Below, one piece after another: positions 10,712 to 25,100 of a DNA stretch of 64,000 nt (the first letter of the stretch is position 1; each line of letters starts with the position of its first letter). Source of the stretch: Scolanthus callimorphus. Taxonomy: Eukaryota; Cnidaria; Anthozoa; Actiniaria; Edwardsiidae. Position numbers and translations under genes: made by a program. Under the pieces are notes generated by a model, which ran no database searches, was not told where the DNA came from, and saw only the letters and a list, made by a program, of their open reading frames with translations. The stretch spans positions 3,458,978 to 3,522,977 of the forward strand of contig CM066923.1 of the NCBI GenBank assembly GCA_033964015.1. Direction: 5' to 3'.

Positions 10712-12347
10712 GTTCAATCTTGCTGCTTAGGTGTTGGGTGCAACAGAGGATGACAGAAATAGGACCAGAGCCGAGATATCTGTCTGTACTCTCCAGAGGA
10801 TTCCAAGCCTGGCGTCGGGGCTTTCAGCTAGGTGCGCGATGGTCCCATCAGATAGCCTGACCTCTCACGGCATCTTACTATGCAGGCTTTATTCTATTTC
10901 GGGCATTAATATTGATAAGTTGGCGTGACTTTCTTCGTAGACATAACGCCAGCAGGGATTAGAGAAGCAAGCATGTGAGAAATGTAAGGATTTAGCATTC
11001 GGGATTAGAGTAAAGTTACTCTTACGAATGCTAACCCTTTTTCTCTTGTCTATTTATTTTTGTTATGAAATATTTGGTTGATCATGTTATTTGTCACTTT
11101 AAAGATTATGTATGGTTCAGCCATTTTTTTTTTTTGCATGTTTGGTAAAACCATTTGTAATAGTCACACCCCTTGTCAAATTTCTGGATCCGCCCCTGAA
11201 AGAAAATCTTATTGGTTCCTTGGACAATGGGAGAAAGGCACCGGATGAAACTTTGGGGACGAGATGCGGCCCTCATCTTACTTGTCAGAAAATGACGGAT
11301 GGATCTCTTTTTTTTTGTAATATGAAGCTCAAGGTATACGTACATTTTAAGGTTTATTTTTTATAAAAGAAAAGACTAGAATTATAAAAGTTTTGCTACC
11401 TATTTAAATAAAATTGGACAAGCTAAGGTAGTTCATTTTCTTAGCTAAATTATCAAGTATAATAGATTATCTTAACATTGAACAGGCCTGTTATTTTATT
11501 TTCTGTGCAATAAATACTCTAGACCGTGTGGTGGAGATCGTCAAGCATTTGGCTTACTTTATGCTATTAAAAGTTTCTCTCTATGAAAACTTGTCAAGTA
11601 TTTTTATTCAACTATTAATTGAAGTAGTTTGCTCTTTTCTCACCGAAGTGTTTTTGCAGCAGTTTCGCATTCAGCGTATGAAAAAGCGTCCTAAATTTTG
11701 GTTTCCCAGTTCCAAATGCAAAGCATAGAGCAGGTTTTAGAAGAGTGTCGAAAATTGTTTGTTTTCCGTTGGTCGCTCAATAGACCTTTTTCCAAAATGG
11801 CCGCCGAAAATTAAAATCGATTTTTGTTAAAAATGAACACCAGCACTAGAACACACATCATCACTTTAGTAAAACTACAAAATGTCGCTGCATTATATCC
11901 AATATCTTCCGAGAAAAGGAAAGTTGAAAATGTGAAAATATCCAGATGTTTGTATCATACCCCCAGTCATACAAATCTCTGTAAAAATTTAATTTTCAGA
12001 CTCTGCTTTCTCAGCCGACATGGCATTTGGCATAACGAAAATTTGAAGGATTACTAATGTGATTATGCTCTTTCTAGTGTCAGTGTCTGATTTTCAGTCA
12101 GTTTAATTTTAAGATATGTGAATTTGCGGCGGCCATTTTGGAAAAAGGTCTATTCTATCGACTCTCTTGATTATTTCGACAAACGTAGCTGTGCCGTTAA
12201 TGATCACGTGGTCACCGCGTGATAGTGATTGTACTTATTCAAATAGTGGTTTTACTTGGCTTGTGATTGGCTGACGGGGAAACCATTCAGCAGCAACTTG
12301 TGATTTCTCTCGTTTATGATTCGTTAGGTATATTTGGTCATACTGTG

Positions 12348-12509
12348 AATTTCTGCAGAAACCCATCCATGGGAAAAGCTGAATTTCCCAAGGAACACGC
12401 ATGGGAAGTGTTCGGAATTCACATGGACAGCCATGGGAAATCCGAACACTTCCCATTCTTCTACCATGGGAAATTCAGCTTTTCCCATAGATGGGTTTCT
12501 GCAGAAATT
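12348..12509. mobile_element. Near-perfect 160-bp foldback element
   Basis: AATTTCTGCAGAAACCCATC at the left is mirrored by GATGGGTTTCTGCAGAAATT at the right, and the arms continue inward (CATGGGAAAAGCTGAATTTC and its complement). It lies between the end of ZP-B and the start of ZP-A and has no coding content. Confidence 0.7.
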
Positions 12510-12572
12510 CCCTGTGTCTGTTATTCCGTGTGCGTTTAGAATATTTCTTGGGGATGACTTGTATATATACCT

Positions 12573-12760
12573 CCTCGGCTTGGGCGCGTAATGTTTTCCC
12601 ATTTCAGATCACGTGGCATTCCCATGAGGATTCTCTCTTTGTTTGGAATGCTTCCATATTCATATATCCTTCGGTGTGTAGCAGAAAAAAATAGGAAAGA
12701 ATACTCATGGGAATGCCACGTGATCTGAAATGGGAAAACATTACGCCCAAGCCGAAGAGG
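12573..12760. mobile_element. Foldback element, CCTCGGCTTGGGCG family, copy 1
   Basis: The ends CCTCGGCTTGGGCGCGTAAT and ATTACGCCCAAGCCGAAGAGG fold back with arms of about 60 bases containing TTTCAGATCACGTGGCATTC. Copy 2 is at 16204-16390. Confidence 0.7.
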
Positions 12761-12983
12761 TCTTTTGTTACTATCAGTAGCTGGACTTGGCATGGGCTTC
12801 CTGTGCTAAGCATTGCGCTGGTTACCTGTGGTATTGAAACATGCTTACAGCATATAAACATTTTTGGATTCCAAGAAAACATTATTCCAAAAGATAGAAA
12901 TGAATACCGCAGGAAAGTAACTGGAGCAATAGTTTGAAGTCTAAGGAGAAGGCTTGTCTATACCTACTAGTGTGCCTTTAATT

Positions 12984-13150
12984 TTAATCGCTATCCTTGA
13001 CTAACAAGACTTCAGTCGCAGCGCGCTTTCCTTGCGGTTTTACGAGAACGAAAAGAACCACAGCCATCAGTAAAACAAACACGACAAAGCCAAGCGTTCC
13101 TGCTACGATCTCCACCATGTAGGAGCGGCTTTCCTGTCTTGGAGAACGAT
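12984..13150 (-). CDS. ZP-B last exon: TM helix, tail and stop
   Basis: After TCCCTGTAG it encodes DRSPRQESRSYMVEI, a hydrophobic helix (VAGTLGFVVFVLLMAVVLFV), a basic KPQGKR and a tail ending VLLVKDSD, with TAA at 12984-12986. Same length and phase as the last exon of ZP-A. An ATTAAA lies only two bases after the stop on this strand; I cannot say whether it is used. Confidence 0.88.
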
Positions 13151-16100
13151 CTACAGGGAAAAATACATGAAAAGGTAAGCTCTGTAAAACAGCAGAACTG
13201 AAGAATGAATCAGTGATAAAACAGCCATTGCGTAGCAAACTGTTGTATATGTCAATTGCCTTGGGAGCACTGGGGCAGAGTTACGCGAGATTCCTGTGGT
13301 TAGTCAAATATCAAGTACTAAAGGTAAGACCTTTCGCACAGCACGCCGGTGCACTAGCACACGGAGCCACAGAATCGTGTTCAGTTTAGAGCAGGACAGT
13401 ATTAGGGGAATTAATGTCCCAAGCCATTGTAGCCCACAAGCAAATGCTCGACCTAATGGTATTAAATTGGTTTGGCGACACGTTTTGTATGCTTCGTTGC
13501 CAAGCAATTTTTTTTTTTTGCCACTAAGTGCCGACCTGAAATACAAGTTAATTTCGAGCCCAGATCAGCCTCGTATTTTCACCCTACCTATTGCAGAGTC
13601 ATCTCGAACACTGTCCTCCCATTTCTTGATCGGCCCAACTCGAAGCCATAAAGCAGTTTGTTCCTCAACACCTGGTTGCGCTCTCTTCAGTCGCCGCCCA
13701 TAGGGGCATCCTTTCTCGCACCTAGTGTTGGTTTCCTTCTCTTGACAAACCAACACCTTGCAGTGTAGGTGGATGGTGTCGTGATCGAAGGTCGCGAAGT
13801 AAAATGCACGGAGGTCAAAGCGCTGTGTGTTGGAGGTGTGGTCGTATTTGTATTGAAGGGCCTCGTCACGTCCACAACTAAAGAGAGAGCATCGTAATGT
13901 TTATGTTCAGCTGTGCTGAGTTGAATGTGCCGGGGTTTCATCATCGTCCTTGTCACTTCCTTGTTACCACCTGTCCACAATAGACCAAACCGGCTAACGG
14001 TGTTTACATCTTGTTGCCACCAAATTCAGATCATGTGATGATTCCTTTGGGTGGTTACAATTGTCACATTTTCAGTGACTTCAGATCTCAGACTTCACTA
14101 GACTTTTTATTTTGTCTTTGACACATTATTTACAGGAGTGCACAATTGTATGTGCAGAACCACCCAAAGGAATCATCACTTGATCTGAATTGGGTGGCAA
14201 GAGACGTGGCAAGACGATGTAAACACCGTTAGCCGATTTGGTCTATTTGATCAACATTCACAAGTTCAACTATTATTTGTTTTCGCTATAATCTCCAACC
14301 ATTCAGATCAGTGTTACCACCATTGTCATGCCAACACAATGATCAAAACTTTCACATCTCAACAATTTAATGATGATTTGTTATTGTCAGAGTCCTTTTC
14401 GCAATCCGTATTACCACCATATTGTATTATTATTCAGCCATGCCACTATCTCGGTTCTGATTGGCTAAGAGTACGCAGCGAAACCTTGTTGGCGCGCAGA
14501 GCCTGACGTCATACTACAGACATTAGGATTGATGCACTCTAATGACGTCATAACGCAAGCCAATAGGTTTGGCCGCCATCTTGGTTTTCATTTCCGAATT
14601 GAAAGCCGGTTTTGCGAATATTCACGTTGAATCTGTTATGATTTTTGCCAAGAGATCATTGCTCAGGATATCTAAACATCAACTATGGCTATTTGAATTG
14701 AATACGAAAAGGAAAATATCAATGGACGTAAAGATGAAGTTGAAAAACCGTGTCGCCGTGCACGGCCTCATCGCTGACTTCGTTTAGCTAGGTAAGAATT
14801 CTTGGTTGCTGAATAATAAAACAATTATTGAATTCGGTTTTCGCATGATAGTGAGATTTGTCAACGCCTCGAGTTAGTGTTATCCGCCTCAGCTTCGCTT
14901 CGGCAGATAACACAAACCTCGGCGTTGCCAAATCTCACTATCATGCTCAACCTCATCCAATAAGTGTTAAATGTCAACACTTTGTTCATTAATTTCACAT
15001 TGTATCAACAATTTGTGATTATTATTTTCATCATAGTCTCCACTCATTACAATCCGTATTTCCGCCATTGTCATCTCAACCATACGATCATCGTCGTCAT
15101 CACTTTCATCATCAACGCCAACATCATTATCACAATCATCTGCAATATCATCATCATGGCGATAGCCATCATCACTGATGAAATATATAAAATTTGGAAT
15201 ATAAAGCGCTAAAATATATAACAGACGTTTCGTGGCTCCTGCCACTTCATCAGTGTAAAACTGTGTTCGAGCAGAATTCAAAAGATGGAACATACATACA
15301 GTAGAAATAAAAACATGTGCGCGCACATAGCTATAGGAAGTCTATATTGAGGCCGCTCGGTCTCAGAGTTCTGTTCTGAAAAAATCGTCTTTTCTTCTCT
15401 GCACTTAATTCTTGTGTACGCATCCCATGGCCCCGCACATAACACTGACACTAACATATCTTGCACAGAATGTCCAGCCAACGCGGATGAATGTCATCAA
15501 CAGAGCAGATTTCGTATGACTAATGTGTCCGCTGTAATGGTTTTTGCCGTGTCGTGTGTTAGAAATCATTTTGTTTAATCTATACCCGTTATGATTTAAG
15601 GTATTCGACACGTACGGTCTCTATTGTTTTTATTGTTTATGCTATTGTTTATGTTTATGCTTTTGAGAGATGAGGTAAATAAAATAAACAATAGATATCC
15701 TAAACAATGACTGATATGAGTTGATCATTTCGCGTGTTGTGATATATCCGAATGTTTAATGATATTCTCACCCTTCCTCCAGGAAAGTATATTTCTCCTT
15801 GTCGTTGGGATCACTAGTGGGCGTGGCATAACACGTGTCGACGAACAGCACCAGATGCGAGTCGTTTGACGTGACCGCCAGCTGTAGGTACATGGGGTTG
15901 TTGGACCTTATCGTCACCGGGTATCTAGTATAGGGTTCCTTGTACTTGCTGCTCTTGAACATCTGCATGCGATAGGTAAAGTTTCCGTACCCAGCAACTG
16001 AAAGACAACAGAATAGGTCACCTTAAAACCATCAACCATCACCTTAAAACCATCCATGTTTCTTTGCGTCCGAGCCCGGCCCGAAAATATCACCTGACTG

Positions 16101-19100
16101 TGCAACCTATCGCGTTTTTCTGGCAAAGTGGTGACTGAAATTTGCGTTACGAAGTAAATAACGCGTCTTCGAAAACTCTGGAAACTATAACAATTTCCTT
16201 CCCTTTTCGGCTTGGGCGTAATGTTTTTCCATTTCAGATCACGTGCCATTCATTTGAATAATCTTTCTTTTTTGGGGATGCTTTCATATTCATATATCAT
16301 ACGGTGCACAGCAAATAAAGAAAGAGAGAATACTCATCGGAATGCCATGTGATTTTAAACAAGAAAACATAACACCCAAGCCGAGCAGATCACGTAAAAC
16401 GTAATTTTAAGTACACACTTTCAAAAAGAATTTAAATTAGCCAAACAACAGGAGCCTCCATCTACTCCACGAGGTCTAGCCAGGAGGAGGATAATCTATA
16501 TTTAGATTGTAGATTTTGAAAATGAGTTGCTTAGAGTGAACATACGGGGTTCCACGCGCGCAATGTGTCATTCTCGTACCCAGAGCTCCCCGGCTCGTCT
16601 GCTCGCAGGGGAGGCTTTGGTGACATCCATTTGAGGACCTTTGCTGATTGGCTGGTTTTGAACGTTGGTGCATGCGTAGAAATATCTTTCTCTCAACGGC
16701 TCTGTATCCAATCTCGCGCATGCGTCAGTGGCGAGGAGACGAGCCGGGGAGCTCTGGGTAAGAGAATAGCAATGCGATGGCTGCGCTGACTTCTGTTATC
16801 TTTCCTTTGAGAAAGATGAAATAATGTATAACCCTCATAGAACTACTTTTCGCGAAGAATCAAAATCTACAATCTAAAAATATTTTTATCTACCCATGTG
16901 CTTCGGACGCCCACCAACAGGTAATGGAGACTCCTGTTGATGGTCTCCTGGTAAATACCTCCTTTAGTGGCCACAAATGCCTCGGCAGGTGAGAACTCCT
17001 CCACTGTCATGATAAACCTCTTGTGATATTGACAAGTAAACGCGAACACCGCCTGATGGTCACGCGTGATGACGTCGTCCTTGTTCTTCCGCGTCACCTT
17101 ATCCACCATGATGTTGTTATGGTATTGGATGTAGACGCCGTCTTTGCTGTAGTTATAAGTAGTGCCGCACTTGTCCAGGGCGGTTCGCAAGTGGACTTGA
17201 ACAGAGTTAGCGGAAATGGCAGTGCATTTGGGATCGTTGAGGTGTGAGGAGTTATAGTCAAGGCCTTTGAACTGGTTGAGGTCCAGGAGCACTTCCATGG
17301 CGTCTCGGGTGCACGTCACGTGGAAGGGGTCATGTTTAACTAAAGATGATACAAGGACAATGTTTTTACTTTTGAACGACACTTTATGCTACTCGATTTC
17401 ATAAGCAATTTACAGTGGAACTTACATTTGGATCCTGTCCATATGAATCTATGACGTTTCTATATTACCCTCCCCTCCCCTTTCTGATTATCCTCCCCTC
17501 CCTTCTTCGATTGTCAACTAACCATCCTATCATAATCATAACTTGACGAGCAAGCGCAAGCTGTGTTTTAGTTTCCGTGGATATTTTTCCACAAATTCTT
17601 GTGGCATCCTCGGAAGATCAAGTTCACAGACAGTTTACCAGCAAATGAACCCTTGAAAGAGAGCTTCACTTGCTCCGCATTCACCGGCCATATATGCAAA
17701 CGAACTTTGTCAGCTCAATCTCAATTGCAAACTGCCGCGATCTTGACCTTGACATCGTTCCGTGCTCGCGCACCCGCAACTTTGCGGAACGTATTCTGCC
17801 CCTCTTCCCCCCCCCCTCCCCTCCTCCACATTTGTTGCGGACGTACTTTCGCATCGCGTCCACTCGACAATCCAGCGCCTCTGTGGGAGCTGACCAGTTC
17901 GCGTCGTGAAATGGTCCACAACATTTTGATCACGTTAACGACATGCACCGTGTAGTTTTCTTAAAGGCCCATCACCAACCGAGAGCCTTTGCGGACTCTT
18001 AGCCAATCAGAGCACCCGAAAAACAATGGATCAATTTGAAAACAAAAGAAACCGGGGCGCAAACGCTCCCGGTTGGCGATGGGCCTTTAAGTAAAACAAC
18101 CGTGAACCTCATTCGATTTGTTATACATCCCATAACACGGTCCCGTGGTTAGGGCGCCGGCCTCGCAATCCGGACATGCCGAGTTTGAGCCGCGCTTTAG
18201 CCACTGCTGATTTGTTGGTACATAAATTTATATGAGTTTCTCATGTGTTTATCGCTTCTTTTCAGTGTCGCCAATTAACGCCATGAGCTAAATACATTAG
18301 CACTTATTTATTTCATTTTATTGTTATTTTTCTAACCTGTTGTTATTTTTCTAACCTGTTGTTGTCTTTTTAGGTGGGGGCGGAGTCGGGGTTGTCGTAG
18401 GTATGATATCTGGTTCTAAATGCAAAGAACAGTGTAATTTCAGAATAAGCAAAACCTGCGCAGTGTGTAAAGTGTGTACATTTGGCCTTACACTTACCGT
18501 ACCATACTTTTCCAAAACGGTTAAATCCTGGTTTGATGTCTTTGAATTTGCACGAGCTTGCGTCTGCGCCTGGACAATCTTTAGGATCTGAAATAAAAGC
18601 AAGGTTAGTTTTTAAAACAATTCATATCTGGATAAAAAGTAAGAGTTAAACGTTGACGTTTCTATGACGCTATTACCAAGACAAAAAGATGGGGGGGGGG
18701 GGGGGTACTCATTTTTGGGTAGGAGGGTGCCGCCGAGGTCTCCCAAAACCTGACCCTACCAGAGACCAGAAATCCTCGTTTGTTATACCCCACCATAGAC
18801 CTACAGTTCACATTATATACCCTACCGCAGACGCGATCAAATCGGAACTTTTTCAATCATAAAGGTTTTTAAATAAATAGTCTTTATCACTAAATGCGGC
18901 AGAACTTTGATTGAAGCCAAAAACGATACCCTACCTAGGGCGGATATCACAGCATACATAAGGGAGTACAATTGCCACCTCCTTTCAATAAAGCACAAGA
19001 GTATATAACTCTTGTTTTAGGTGTTTTTAAGGTGTTTCTGTAATAGATGTATATGTATGCCATAAGAATACTCACCGATGGCTCTGTACTCCAACAAAAA

Positions 19101-22100
19101 ACCCGGTAAGTAACTCTTGTGTCTCCATACGTGCTGGACATATCCCCGGTTATTAATCGACCATCCGCTCGGTGGTACAGAACACGAACAGTATGCACTA
19201 GAACCTGGCTGCCCTGTCAGTTTCAATCGAGCCACGTTTTCGTCGCAAAATGGGTCACTGCCTTTGCCGAGCTCCATTCCCATCCAATGAAACTTGAAGA
19301 GGACCCTTTTACCCTCAGGGACATCTACAGTCCACATGCACCTTCTGCCGCCTTTAACTGGCCCTGGGAATCCCGCATGGCCTATAAAACCCATCTCTCC
19401 TCCAACATGAGTGTTCCCAGAACATCCCCCTAAAATGGGACAAACAAATAACTAACTCTCTAGCCTTTTCTTTATTGATTTGTTGTTCATCTTAAATTGT
19501 TACAAACTGTGCGCTTCGTTGCTTACCGACATTTCCGGCATCCAGGAGAACACCTATGATAGAAAAAATTGAAGAGACATTTGAAGGATGAGAATACAAA
19601 GGCACAAAACATGGCATGCCAATGAATAAATATCACTCTACACTAAATTCATTTTTAAGGAGTTCAGACAGTCTACCCTTTGTGCGCAAATTTGCATAAC
19701 CATTGTCCGTTGCCATTTGCCATTTTTAGCTTGACAACCGATGACGCTTTGATCCCAAAAATACTGAAACATGAACATCAAACTCTAGCGCTCATCGCTA
19801 ATATTTTGAAGGAGACAAAAGGCGATAACGAGCAAGTATAAGGGTTGAGCTATCGCATCACAGCAATTTAAATTACGAACACGCATTCACAGCAGTAAGA
19901 TTTAGCGACAAGAACAGCGTCGACTTAACTAAATTCGGATTTTTTTGTACAATATGTTAAGAATAGAGTACAGAGCTGAGTTTACAGGAAAGCTTCAGTT
20001 ACTATTCTTGTCCAACTGTTGAAAATTTGAAGTTATAACTCCTCCGCTTTGGTAATAATTTTCAACGGAACTGGACACGCACTGTTTTGAACCTACGCGC
20101 GCCTCGCGGACGAGTCCGCGAAGTTCTGCATGTCACCTTATGTGTATCAGTTTGCACAATTAAACAAAACAGTCTTAAAATCTGCATGTGACGTCTATCG
20201 AAAAGTCTTTATAGAATATCACAGGCAATTAAAATTACAAAAACTCTCTCTGTGCAGAGCAAATTAATTTTTTTATAGCCAACCATAAGTCTACGGTGGT
20301 GCGAATTTGTATATATTATTTCGTCTAGCCAGCGGCTCGCAAATTGTTGAATAGTGCTGAAAAACATCCCATTAAGAGCATTACCTAGGTCAAATGAGAG
20401 CATTCAGGACAGGCTGACATTTAATAGATGTTAGAGACCAGATTTATGTTGTTTCTCGGGGATGTCACCTGCAGTTTTGGGGAAATTGCACAGGATTGCA
20501 CAGAAGTGACAACAATGGAGAGGAATCAATGGCGCGCGCTAGACTTTAAAAGACGTTCGAAAGCTGAATGCGAATTACGGCGTTTTTTGTCAGCGTTGGT
20601 GAGCCGATCTCCATCGCGAATAAGTTAGCTACATTTACGACCTTAGTAGTTGACTTTCCAGACGGAAGACGATGTCGAAATCCTCGTCGTTATCAATCAG
20701 TTTTGCCTTTGTTCTTGGCGGTTGTTTAGTGAAAATGTCATGTCGAAGATTACAAAGCAGTGTCGAAAGTTTTGGACGTTCTTGTATACCTCTCATCAGG
20801 CCTGATCTCCGATTTATTAACAGTACACTGAATATAAGTATATCGCGTTCTGGGTGAACATTTAGAAAGACATACAAGCAGTTTAACTTGTCACACCAAC
20901 GAAGAATTCAAAACGCTGCATGTCGCGGTCATTGACGCGTGAGTTTTCTTGGCTTGTTTTAAAAGTCCAGAATAAAATTAGCATAAACTGGCTGTTTAGC
21001 ATAAAAATAAATAACTTAATAAATAATTTTTTTTTCTGCTTCAATATTAATGTCATTCTTCCAAAATAAGTCCTTGTCGGATGGTTAAAAGGATATTCTT
21101 TATGTTACTGTACATTGTTATGCACTTCCGACATAAAAAGTCCGAGAAAAATATGGTTCAGTCTTCATCCCTTTCCTCACTGAGTTGTCATTTGAAGCAC
21201 GCTGGAATGCACTGTCGTGTTTTTCGTTTGTGCGAAACTGACATCTGATCAAGATCAAAATTCAGCCGAAGGCAGGCACACGATAAATATTTGTATTTGG
21301 TCTCTTATTCCTTGGTGCAGTAAACTCTGAAGGTACAAATTCGTATACGAATAGTTTATTAATGGGGACTCTCAAATGATGTATTTCGGGATTTTCGGTA
21401 TTTCTGTCGATGTGTACAGAAATTATTTTAGACGCAAAGGCGAACTTTTGTCATGTGTTTTCTATACGGAATAATCCTACCTCTACAAAAAGAGTTGTGG
21501 TAATCGTAACTGCTTGAGATATTCTACAAAGGATATTGGATAAAATGTCACATAGAGATTTCATTGGTGTTTTGTTTTCTCCTGCGATATTCAGGTACAA
21601 AGTTAACTGTGCTTCGCGGCTAAACACGGCTAAAAATAGTGCGTGTCGAGTTCCCTTCAAAATTTGCGAAAGCGGAGGAGTTATTATTTCAAATTTTCAA
21701 CAGTTGGACAAGAATAGTAACTGAAGCTTTCCTGTAAATCTCAGCCTTGTACTCTATTCTTAACATATTGTACAAAAAAATCCGAATTAGTCAAGTCGAC
21801 GCTGTTCTTATCGCTAAATCTTACTGCTGTGAATGCGTGTTCGTAATTTAAATTGTTGTGATGCGATAGCTCAACCCTTATACTTGCTCGTTATGGCCTT
21901 TTGTCTCCTTCAAAATATTAGCGATGAGCGCAGGAGTTTGATGTTTCATGTTTCAGTATTTTTGGGATCAAAGCGTCATCGGTTGTCAAGCTAAAAATGG
22001 CAAATGGCAACGGACAATGGTTATGCAAATTTGCGCACAAAGGGTAGACTGAGATATGCAGCCGTATTACATGACAAAGGCCGTAGAACTCGTACCTCGC

Positions 22101-25100
22101 ATTTTTCCTCAGCGGGGCTCGGAAAAAATCCGCCCTTATTATATAGACACGAGTGTTTTACTGGGAAATACGCCACTCGTAGATCTCATACGAAGCTACA
22201 TCCGGGTCCTGAGTGACATATTTTCCATATCCTCACTAGTGAGGATATGGAAAATATGTCACTATGCTTGGAAATCAATTTGGAATAATGTTATCTGGTT
22301 TGTCTATATAATAAAAAGAAAATTACGTGCGGTGGCTTGAAGATATGAGTTTTATTTTCTCGTGTCAAAAACAATTATTGGTTTTCACTTGTCACGTGAC
22401 GAAATTTATTTCCCTAAATTAACTTCTAAACACTGGATGCTTAATAGAATTATAAAGAATATACAAAATTATGTTTCCTGGGTACATTTTAGGCCGATTG
22501 GTCACTTTCCGAGCAAGATATTAGCAAGTGAATGTGCGCCATTTTGTACAGTAATTATATGGAGCCGCCATGTTGGAGCCCCAGCAGAGGGGCTCCATAA
22601 TGGCGGCCAATTAATCGGGTCTCCAAAACGACGCTATTTTCAATCCAAATTATAAGAATAGTATCAGAATGGTAAGATATGAACTTTTATAACATACTGA
22701 CGTGCCAAAAAGGTAAGAACGATGCAAATCGAGTGAAATACGGCAAGTTCAAAATACGTGACTGGTGTTGCGTGACATAAATAGCTTTGGCGATATCTCA
22801 AGAACTACTTGACAAAAGGTGCCGAAATTTCGTGTGACAAATGCTTGAATAGAGTTATATTCATCACAGAAAGGACATCTCTGTAGGACTCTTGGTTTAG
22901 AAGTTAGCTTTTTGATGACGTCACATGAAAACCGAGAATATTTTACTCATTCGCTGCGCTCATTCGCAAAATATTGTTCTTGTCACTCGAAAATAAAACT
23001 CTTTCATTATATAAACACCAATGAAATACCAGGTGATCTCCCGCGTGAAAACTTGATATCCTCACACGTAAAAATATCATGTTATTTTCACATGTGAAAA
23101 TATCACACTTGCCTTTGCTGGATGCTCGATTTTAAGCTTAACTCAAATAAAATTTGAATTTGGTATTTCATTGATGTTTATATAATAAACAGAACATTAC
23201 ATGACCGCTTGGAGATACGAATTTTATCTTCTCGTGTTAAAAATTTATCTTACTCGTTCGCTGCGCTCACTCGTGAGATAAATTTTCAACACTCGAAAGT
23301 AAAATTCGTATCTCCGCGCGGCCATGTAATATCCTCTATATCTCCGCGCCACCGTGTACTAGAGCAGATTTCGTATGACTGTGAAAAGTACCGTGACACG
23401 GCGCGCCGTACTGTCGCGGTGGCGGTACCGAACCTGGCCTGCTGTAGATACCGAACGAAATCGCGTAGTCACGGTACGGTCACGGTCGCGGCGCGGTACA
23501 ACTCTTTCGCGGCACTTTTCACAGTCATACGAAATCTGCTCTATCCTCTATGTATTACATGAAATAAACATCTAATAAGATATATATATAGTGACAACAC
23601 CTTTCTTATTGGATATTGCTCTATGGCGTGGTATATCATAATTGTACACGGGGTTTGAAGGCTGTGAGGGTACTATCGATACGTAGAAACACACTAATCA
23701 TCTTTCTTGTGGCTAGGTAAAGGCCATACGACTATTTAGTCCCTAGATTTCACTTGACTTAAATGTTTCTGATGAGTCCCTGTATCATATTGAATGACGG
23801 AGACTACTCACGCCTTCTGACAGACTTGTACTTGAGAGAGAATCCGCTTGAACTCTTGACGGCGCCTGATCGGAACGTGATGAGCATTGCTGTACCAGAG
23901 GAGAACAGAGATATTTCGCCTTTCCCACAGTGCGAATATCTGAATGGCAAAAAAACAGGGCTGGGACAAGCAATCTTTACCTGACTTTGCGGATTTAGTA
24001 ATAGATTATGTTGCATCCCGGGGGGACACTCATATTTTTTGTCGGGATGATCGTCGGGAATCCCCCTCCCCCTCCCGGTTGCATCTAAACATTAGTTTAC
24101 CAATTTTTCTTTATTTTTTTCTTCTTCAAAACATGAGCTGCGAGTACTATTTCGAAAGCTAACGAGCATGAAAAAAAATCAGTACTTACTTTGCGATATC
24201 AATGCTCCGTGACCTGTCGCCATCCGCTATCGTAAGGTTGTCCTCTCCAGTTAGATCCAAATCATTGACGGACACACGCACCAGGTTCCCTAAAGGGACC
24301 TTGATGAGCCAGGAGCAGTGCTGGTTGTGTGGATAAGGGCCCGGGTGGCCAGGACTCTTTATTTCCCCAGGAATGGTTCCATCGACATCAAAAGACGTGT
24401 TACCAGGTACGCAGCTCAGTGGAGGAGCTGAAATTGACAAGAGGAATTATGCGCACTCATTTAGATGTTACTATTTTAAGACATGAATGGAGGGGCACGC
24501 AAACGAATAAAAAATAGATTATCTCAACAAAGATGTCACTGCGGTACGACACATTTCAAATTTTGTCTCCCGATAAAAAGAGCTCGCACTGTTTTTTTGG
24601 AACTGAAATTAGTGAGGTCAGAATCTGTAGAGAGTTTACCTCTACTAAATATGGTTAGGCAAAAGAAAATGATATTTAACATTATTTTGTCTTGGGTTAG
24701 GCCTAATTGAGCAAGCTTTGGCAAGATAAAGTGGTGGCCTGCATAGCTTGCGCTAAGGGAAAGGGGAGGGGCGAGCAAGCGAACGCGGCCTTTATTAAAG
24801 CGATGGCAAGGTTAAAGAGCCCGTGTCAGCCACTCCTTTGTTATTGTTTTCGTTTGATATTAGAAGAAGAATTACGAGTAGAAATCTCTAATTAAACGTC
24901 TAAAAACACAGTTTCATATTTGATTTGCCAAATTCAATCGATAGAATTGCTCTATATTCTCTAGATCAGCCGATGGAAATCGATGCCATTTCCGACTTGG
25001 TATGTTGCTATGCTGTCAAAGTGGCGGCTGACACAGGCTCTTTAAGAGGTTTGCCTTCTTGCGGTTTTATCCATTTTCACGCGGACAAAACAACGGATTT

